Assembly: GCF_009826935.1 (NCBI RefSeq)
Contig: NZ_WUMN01000003.1
Span: forward strand, 124,001-188,000
Length of the DNA: 64,000 bases
DNA from: Flavobacterium sp. Sd200
Lineage (GTDB): Bacteria > Bacteroidota > Bacteroidia > Flavobacteriales > Flavobacteriaceae
Reading direction: 5' to 3'
Shown: in pieces, positions 58,908 through 64,000 of the stretch
Layout: every line of letters begins with the position of its first letter
Position numbering within the stretch: position 1 is the first letter of the stretch
The notes under the pieces: generated by a model
The model's input: only the letters and a program-made list of their open reading frames with translations
Told to the model about the DNA's origin: nothing
The model's database searches: none
Translations under genes and position numbers: made by a program

Positions 58908-60572
58908 TTAAAAATTAGCTTTGAAGCTGATATGAACTATTGAATTTGAGAGTTTTATGGTTTGCCCTTTTGTAGATCCGTTGGCATAAATTATATTAAA
59001 AAGTCCTGTATTGGTAAGTAAACCAAGTCCAAAGCCAAGTCCCAGGATGTTTTGATTGGTGTTTGTGGTCTCGTCCTGGTAGTAGCCATAATCTGTAATG
59101 GAGTGTACATAGAGGTTTGGTGCAGCCATGTAGCGGTATTCGGTCATGAGGGCAGAGTATAGGTTTGCCTGCAGGCTGTTTTCGTTAAACCCCCGCACCG
59201 AGTTTATTCCGCCAAAGCGATACAACTCGTTAATAATATAGGTGTCACTCTTTAAATAATAGGTGTGGTTTTTAAGGTTTATAATGTTGGTGGGGTTTAA
59301 GTAAAGATTGTGTGAAAGGCTAAACTGTGCAAAATACTGGCTGCTGCTGCCTGTTTTACCATCTCGGCTTCCGGTACCGGTCTTTAGTTGCAATGCTGTT
59401 TTTTGCGGAAATATAAAATCGTTGGCATTAAAGGCGGCATACTCGTATGTGGCGGTATAAAATTTATTAGAATAGTCGGTAAGCGATGCGTTGTTGGTGT
59501 TTTGTATATCTACCGATGTGGTTTGCTGGTATCCGGCAAAAAGCTTTGAGTTATAGCTAAAGTAGTAGCCCAGGTTCAAATCGGTAGCGGTATTTTGGAA
59601 AATACTGTCCTGCTTAAAAATTTTCAGCCCGGCCTTTATACCTACGGGGCTTTTAAAAATATAGGGCAACTCTAATGATGTGTTAAAGGTGGTTTGCTTG
59701 TTGCCGTCGCTTTTCCAGTACAGGTTAAATTTTTCTCCGCTGTTAAGCACGTTGTTTAAAAGTAGGTCTACATATCCGTTAAGGCTCAGTTTGCTTTGGT
59801 TGTCGTTGCTAAAGCCAATAAAGCCGTCAAAAGCATTGGGTTTTGCCTTTTGCAGGTAGACATATACTTTAGTGGTATCTGTTTTAAAAAGTATTTCGGG
59901 GTAGCGGGGCTGGCTCACAAAGCGCAGTGCATTAAAATCGTTGTGTATGCGCTGCAATATTTCCTGATTAAAGGTTTTGCCTTTATACTGCCGTGCAATG
60001 TTTCGGCGAATGCCTTCGGGAAATTTTGCGTAGCCTTCCAAAACAATATCGTCAAGGGTGCGCAGCTTTTCGGTAGAGGCAATAAGGTTTGCTACGAGGT
60101 TTTGCTTGTTTTTGCTGTATCCTGCCAATTGCAGGCTGCTTAGTGAGTATCCTTTTTGTTCGAGAAGGGCAATGTTGCCGTTCATAAAAGTTTCGACATT
60201 GCCCAGCGGCATTACAAGAGTGTCTTTATCTATATTAAGGAGTGTTTTTTGGGTGTTGCTCAGTTTGCCGGTATATATATGTATGTATTTTGTTTGTGCA
60301 CCTATAATAAAGGAATAAATAAAAGTAGAGTCGTTTGTTTTTAGGTGGGCAAGTTCGCGGTTTTCAAGATAGCCGGCCTGATACAGTTTTTTTGACAGCA
60401 GTTGTGTTTCGTCCTGAATTGATTTTGCATTAGGGTGCTTTTTGATGTATGAAACAGAATCTATTATTTTGGTTTCGGCAGCATTGCGGCCTTCGGCTTT
60501 AAGGTGCAGGTTTTGCCCTTTTGCAAAAAGGGTTGTAAGTAGTGCTATAAGTATGTATAAGTGTTGTTTCAA
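58908..60572 (-). CDS. Omp85/BamA-superfamily outer-membrane barrel protein
   Basis: 554 residues, signal peptide MKQHLYILIALLTTLFAKGQ. The N-terminal about 230 residues contain POTRA-like folds (SIQDETQLLSKKLYQAGYLE; DDIVLEGYAKFPEGIRRNIARQYKGKTFNQ). The barrel ends in HISFKANF with a terminal Phe. INSVRGFNENSL matches the VRGF/Y motif of the Omp85 L6 loop. It is shorter than BamA, with fewer POTRA-like units, so it is more likely a TamA- or TpsB-like or lineage-specific family member. It lies 135 bp upstream of SusC, but whether it belongs to that locus is unclear. Confidence 0.8.
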   Translation of the reverse strand: MKQHLYILIALLTTLFAKGQNLHLKAEGRNAAETKIIDSVSYIKKHPNAKSIQDETQLLSKKLYQAGYLENRELAHLKTNDSTFIYSFIIGAQTKYIHIYTGKLSNTQKTLLNIDKDTLVMPLGNVETFMNGNIALLEQKGYSLSSLQLAGYSKNKQNLVANLIASTEKLRTLDDIVLEGYAKFPEGIRRNIARQYKGKTFNQEILQRIHNDFNALRFVSQPRYPEILFKTDTTKVYVYLQKAKPNAFDGFIGFSNDNQSKLSLNGYVDLLLNNVLNSGEKFNLYWKSDGNKQTTFNTSLELPYIFKSPVGIKAGLKIFKQDSIFQNTATDLNLGYYFSYNSKLFAGYQQTTSVDIQNTNNASLTDYSNKFYTATYEYAAFNANDFIFPQKTALQLKTGTGSRDGKTGSSSQYFAQFSLSHNLYLNPTNIINLKNHTYYLKSDTYIINELYRFGGINSVRGFNENSLQANLYSALMTEYRYMAAPNLYVHSITDYGYYQDETTNTNQNILGLGFGLGLLTNTGLFNIIYANGSTKGQTIKLSNSIVHISFKANF

Positions 60573-60670
60573 ACGCCAAAAGCTTAACAGTGCAAATAAC
60601 GTAAAAAACGCAAAAAAAATATAACCGCAGGCAAAGCGGTTTGAGTTGTTTGAAAATTAATGAATTATGA

Positions 60671-60701
60671 TTTGTTTTGTAAATTATAATTGCTACATTT
60701 G
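60671..60701 (+). promoter_or_regulatory. Promoter of the rpsL-rpsG-fusA operon
   Basis: TTTG at 60671-60674 and TACATTTG at 60694-60701, 19 bp apart, match the -33/-7 layout. The leader is about 50 nt to the rpsL ATG and includes a GCCCGTAAAAAGCGGG hairpin. Confidence 0.6.
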
Positions 60702-60752
60702 CAGCCCGTAAAAAGCGGGTTTATAAAACATAAGAAATTTTTAGTATTAATT

Positions 60753-61166
60753 ATGCCAACAATTCAACAATTAGTAAGAACAGGGAGAGCCCAGATAACT
60801 AAGAAGAGTAAATCGGCTGCTTTGGATTCTTGTCCTCAAAGAAGGGGAGTTTGTACGCGTGTTTACACTACTACACCTAAAAAACCAAACTCTGCAATGC
60901 GTAAAGTTGCAAGGGTGCGTTTAACAAATGGTAATGAAGTGAATGCTTACATTCCTGGAGAAGGACACAATTTACAAGAGCACTCGATAGTATTAGTTAG
61001 AGGCGGTAGGGTAAAAGATTTACCTGGTGTAAGGTATCACATTGTTCGTGGTGCTCTGGATACGGCTGGTGTTGCGGGTAGAACGCAGCGCAGGTCTAAA
61101 TACGGTGCAAAACGTCCAAAACCGGGTCAACCGGCAGCGGCACCTGCAAAAGGTAAGAAAAAGTAA
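60753..61166 (+). CDS. rpsL: 30S ribosomal protein S12
   Basis: 137 residues from the ATG at 60753 ([14 protein letters not shown]); the frame is open upstream to 60690 but that part precedes the conserved N-terminus. Conserved decoding-site segments are [13 protein letters not shown], with Lys at the position altered in streptomycin resistance, and [13 protein letters not shown]. It has an Ala/Pro/Lys-rich tail ([14 protein letters not shown]). First gene of the str operon. Confidence 0.97.
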   Translation: MPTIQQLVRTGRAQITKKSKSAALDSCPQRRGVCTRVYTTTPKKPNSAMRKVARVRLTNGNEVNAYIPGEGHNLQEHSIVLVRGGRVKDLPGVRYHIVRGALDTAGVAGRTQRRSKYGAKRPKPGQPAAAPAKGKKK

Positions 61167-61192
61167 TTATTAAAAGCTTTTAAACAAAAGAC

Positions 61193-61669
61193 ATGAGAAA
61201 AAGACAGGCCAAAAAAAGACCTCTTTTACCAGATCCTCAATTTAATGATCAGTTAGTTACACGTTTTGTGAATAACCTAATGTGGGACGGTAAAAAATCA
61301 ACAGCTTTTAAAGTATTTTATGATGCTATTGCAATTGTAGAAACTAAAAAGCAGGATGCTGAAAAATCAGCATTAGAAACTTGGAAAGATGCATTAACTA
61401 ACGTTATGCCTCACGTAGAAGTTAGAAGCCGCAGGGTAGGTGGTGCTACATTCCAGATACCAATGCAAATTCGTCCGGACAGGAAGATATCTATGGCGAT
61501 GAAATGGATGATACTGTATGCAAGGAGAAGAAATGAAAAATCTATGGCTCAAAAGCTTGCTTCTGAAATCTTAGCTGCTGCTAAAGAAGAAGGTGCTGCT
61601 GTTAAAAAGAGAATGGATACTCATAAAATGGCGGAAGCTAATAAAGCATTCTCTCACTTCAGGTTTTAA
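61193..61669 (+). CDS. rpsG: 30S ribosomal protein S7
   Basis: 158 residues, the 16S rRNA 3'-domain organiser. Starts [15 protein letters not shown] and includes [30 protein letters not shown] and ending [15 protein letters not shown], all typical. 26 bp after rpsL. Confidence 0.97.
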   Translation: MRKRQAKKRPLLPDPQFNDQLVTRFVNNLMWDGKKSTAFKVFYDAIAIVETKKQDAEKSALETWKDALTNVMPHVEVRSRRVGGATFQIPMQIRPDRKISMAMKWMILYARRRNEKSMAQKLASEILAAAKEEGAAVKKRMDTHKMAEANKAFSHFRF

Positions 61670-61689
61670 TCCATAAAGAAAAAATAGAA

Positions 61690-63825
61690 ATGGCAAGAGA
61701 TTTAAAATATACAAGAAATATAGGTATTGCTGCTCACATTGATGCTGGTAAAACAACAACAACAGAGCGTATCCTTTTTTACACTGGTAAGTCGCATAAA
61801 ATAGGCGAGGTGCACGATGGTGCAGCTACTATGGACTGGATGGCACAGGAGCAGGAGAGGGGTATTACCATTACTTCGGCTGCTACAACATGTACATGGA
61901 GCTTCCCGACTGAGCAAGGTAAAGCACTTCCTGAAACACAGCCTTACCACTTTAACATTATCGATACCCCGGGACACGTTGACTTTACTGTTGAGGTAAA
62001 CCGTTCTCTTAGGGTTCTTGATGGTCTTGTGTTCCTTTTTAGTGCTGTTGATGGTGTTGAGCCACAATCAGAAACTAACTGGAGGCTTGCGGATAACTAC
62101 AGGGTTCCGCGTATGGGCTTTGTTAACAAAATGGACCGTCAGGGTTCTAATTTCCTTGCAGTATGCCAGCAGGTTAAAGACATGCTAAAATCTAACGCTG
62201 TGCCGTTGGTATTGCCAATTGGTGAAGAGGCAGATTTTAAAGGTGTTGTAGACCTTATCAAAAATCAGGCTATTGTATGGCATGACGAAACTCAGGGTGC
62301 TACTTTTGACATCGTGCCTATTCCTGAAGATATGAAAGAAGAGGTTCATCAATACAGGTCACAACTTATCGAAGAGGTGGCTGCTTATGATGAGAACCTT
62401 CTTGAAAAATTCATGGAAGATGAAAATTCAATTACAGAAGACGAAATAAACGAGGCATTAAGGAAAGCTACTATTGATATGGCTATCATTCCAATGCTTT
62501 GTGGTTCTTCATTCAAAAATAAAGGTGTTCAGTTCATGCTGGATTCAGTATGTAAGTTCCTTCCTTCGCCTCTTGATAAAGAAGCTATCGAAGGTACAGA
62601 TCCTAATACTGACGAGCCTATTTCGCGTAAGCCATCTGCTTCTGAGCCGTTCTCAGCTCTTGCATTTAAGATCGCTACAGACCCTTATGTAGGTCGTCTT
62701 GCGTTCTTCCGTGCATACTCTGGTCGTCTTGATGCTGGTTCTTATGTGTTCAATGCACGTAGCGAAAGCAAAGAGCGTATCTCTCGTATCTACCAGATGC
62801 ACGCCAACAAACAAAACCCAATCGATTTTATCGAGGCTGGTGATATTGGTGCAGCAGTAGGTTTTAAAGATATTAAAACGGGTGATACACTTTGTGATGA
62901 AAAACACCCAATCGTTCTTGAAAGTATGAACTTCCCTGATCCGGTAATCGGTATCGCTGTTGAGCCTAAAACTAAGGCCGACGTAGATAAAATGGGTATG
63001 GCTCTTGCAAAACTTGCTGAGGAAGACCCTACGTTTACTGTAAGGACAGACCATGCTTCAGGACAAACTATTATCTCTGGTATGGGTGAGCTTCACCTTG
63101 ACATCCTTGTAGATCGTCTTAAACGTGAGTTTAAAGTAGAGGTTAACCAGGGTGAGCCACAGGTAGAGTACAAAGAGGCTATTACACGTACTGCTAACCA
63201 CAGGGAAACATACAAGAAACAGTCTGGTGGTCGTGGTAAATTTGGTGATATCGTATTTAGACTTGAGCCTGCTGACGAAGTTGACGGAAAAGTGCCAATG
63301 GGACTTCAGTTTGTTAACGAGGTTAAAGGTGGTAACATTCCAAGGGAATTCATCCCTGCAATTGAGAAAGGTTTCAAAGAAGCTATGAAGCAGGGACCTC
63401 TTGCCGGTTATGAAATGGACAGTATGAAAGTTACACTTATCGACGGTTCATTCCACCCTGTGGATTCTGATGCGCTTTCGTTTGAACTTGCTGCTAAAAT
63501 GGGTTACAAAGAGGCTGCTAAAGCTGCCGGAGCTGTTATCCTTGAGCCTATCATGAAACTTGAGGTGCTTACACCTGAAGAGAACATGGGTGATATAGTA
63601 GGTGACCTTAACCGTCGTCGTGGCCAGATAAACAACATGGACGACAGAGCAGGTTCTAAGGTTATTAAAGCGAGTGTGCCTCTATCAGAAATGTTTGGTT
63701 ATGTAACTACATTAAGAACACTTTCTTCAGGACGTGCAACTTCTACAATGGAGTTCTCTCACTACGCTGAAACACCATCTAACATTGCAGATGAAGTAAT
63801 CAAAAAAGCAAAAGGAAACGCTTAA
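61690..63825 (+). CDS. fusA: Elongation factor G
   Basis: 711 residues; the translocase GTPase. G motifs: [38 protein letters not shown]. Domain IV carries [11 protein letters not shown] and the C-terminal domain ends with the [13 protein letters not shown] stretch. It follows rpsG by 20 bp and is followed directly by rpsJ, as in other Bacteroidetes, where tuf is not part of this cluster. Confidence 0.97.
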   Translation: MARDLKYTRNIGIAAHIDAGKTTTTERILFYTGKSHKIGEVHDGAATMDWMAQEQERGITITSAATTCTWSFPTEQGKALPETQPYHFNIIDTPGHVDFTVEVNRSLRVLDGLVFLFSAVDGVEPQSETNWRLADNYRVPRMGFVNKMDRQGSNFLAVCQQVKDMLKSNAVPLVLPIGEEADFKGVVDLIKNQAIVWHDETQGATFDIVPIPEDMKEEVHQYRSQLIEEVAAYDENLLEKFMEDENSITEDEINEALRKATIDMAIIPMLCGSSFKNKGVQFMLDSVCKFLPSPLDKEAIEGTDPNTDEPISRKPSASEPFSALAFKIATDPYVGRLAFFRAYSGRLDAGSYVFNARSESKERISRIYQMHANKQNPIDFIEAGDIGAAVGFKDIKTGDTLCDEKHPIVLESMNFPDPVIGIAVEPKTKADVDKMGMALAKLAEEDPTFTVRTDHASGQTIISGMGELHLDILVDRLKREFKVEVNQGEPQVEYKEAITRTANHRETYKKQSGGRGKFGDIVFRLEPADEVDGKVPMGLQFVNEVKGGNIPREFIPAIEKGFKEAMKQGPLAGYEMDSMKVTLIDGSFHPVDSDALSFELAAKMGYKEAAKAAGAVILEPIMKLEVLTPEENMGDIVGDLNRRRGQINNMDDRAGSKVIKASVPLSEMFGYVTTLRTLSSGRATSTMEFSHYAETPSNIADEVIKKAKGNA

Positions 63826-63836
63826 TTTACAAAGAA

Positions 63837-64000
63837 ATGAGTCAGAAAATCAGAATAAAATTAAAATCATACGATCATGCACTTGTAGATAAATCTGCAG
63901 AGAAGATCGTTAAAACTGTAAAGAGTACAGGTGCTGTTGTAACAGGTCCTATTCCTTTACCTACCCACAAAAAGATTTTTACAGTACTGCGTTCTCCGCA
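63837..64000 (+). CDS. rpsJ: 30S ribosomal protein S10, 3' truncated by window edge
   Basis: The first 54 codons are present ([18 protein letters not shown] ... [18 protein letters not shown]), unmistakably S10. It begins 11 bp after fusA, so the str and S10 clusters are joined. The rest lies beyond the window. Confidence 0.96.
   Translation, partial: MSQKIRIKLKSYDHALVDKSAEKIVKTVKSTGAVVTGPIPLPTHKKIFTVLRSP

Noticed and set aside
54115-60572. Complete polysaccharide utilisation locus
   Set aside because: Only SusC, SusD and an Omp85-like protein are present; no glycoside hydrolase, lyase, sulfatase or dedicated regulator accompanies them.

Overview
The window looks like chromosomal DNA of a member of the Flavobacteriaceae, Flavobacterium or a near relative. 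The evidence is lineage-typical gene content: type IX secretion (T9SS) cargo with type A and type B sorting domains, a T9SS plug (DUF5103) protein, a SusC/SusD pair, a LytTR regulator with its LytS-like kinase, an rpsL-rpsG-fusA-rpsJ cluster without tuf, and promoters carrying the Bacteroidetes -7 box TAnnTTTG. The sequence is moderately A+T-rich. No prophage, CRISPR array or classical transposase was seen.

Layout. 1-6.5 kb: the end of a membrane-type HEXXH protein; two amidino-hydrolases (DDAH-like and CtlX) for arginine/citrulline breakdown; an Rrf2 regulator; and the sulfate assimilation genes cysH-cysD-cysN, with no APS kinase. 6.8-15.6 kb: a secreted M43 metalloprotease, a LytTR two-component pair and two large T9SS type B proteins. 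15.7-23.8 kb: an aminotransferase, a frameshifted small membrane protein, a fatty acid desaturase, rsmG, map, a GxxExxY nuclease gene enclosed in inverted repeats, a methyltransferase, the T9SS plug and apaG. 24.5-29 kb: a TetR-like regulator with an ABC1 kinase, then pruA. 29-36.9 kb: a DUF4369 lipoprotein, three tandem T9SS type A proteins and an M61 peptidase. 37.3-41 kb: a five-gene operon (DUF2089, membrane protein, hydrolase, two PH-domain proteins) and an orphan Clp-N protein. 41-42.4 kb: two overlooked small membrane ORFs and two identical tRNA-Thr units. 42.4-54 kb: mostly housekeeping (manA, a PTPS-like gene, idi, Nif3, lpxK, purine nucleoside phosphorylase, rlmB), plus an erythromycin-esterase-like gene bracketed by 21-bp direct repeats. 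54-60.6 kb: SusD, SusC and an Omp85-type barrel. 60.7-64 kb: rpsL, rpsG, fusA and the start of rpsJ.

The most unusual feature is a set of nested palindromes in the intergenic regions. Five elements of about 140 bp (at 6.55, 24.2, 30.8, 37.05 and 41.5 kb) share one design: outer inverted arms built on CGCAAAG/CGCAGAG words, spacers of unrelated sequence, and a long central palindrome that is itself made of two small hairpins. The central sub-stem changes coordinately between copies (GCGAC/GTCGC becomes GCGGC/GCCGC), which implies that the fold is what is kept. A sixth locus (20695-21162) has 43-bp arms of similar wording, but a PD-(D/E)XK-type GxxExxY nuclease gene replaces the central palindrome. 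I propose, as inference, that the palindromes and the nuclease are related as non-coding and coding forms of one element family.

All functions are read from sequence motifs and recalled family features without database searches. Promoter, terminator and start-site calls are by eye.
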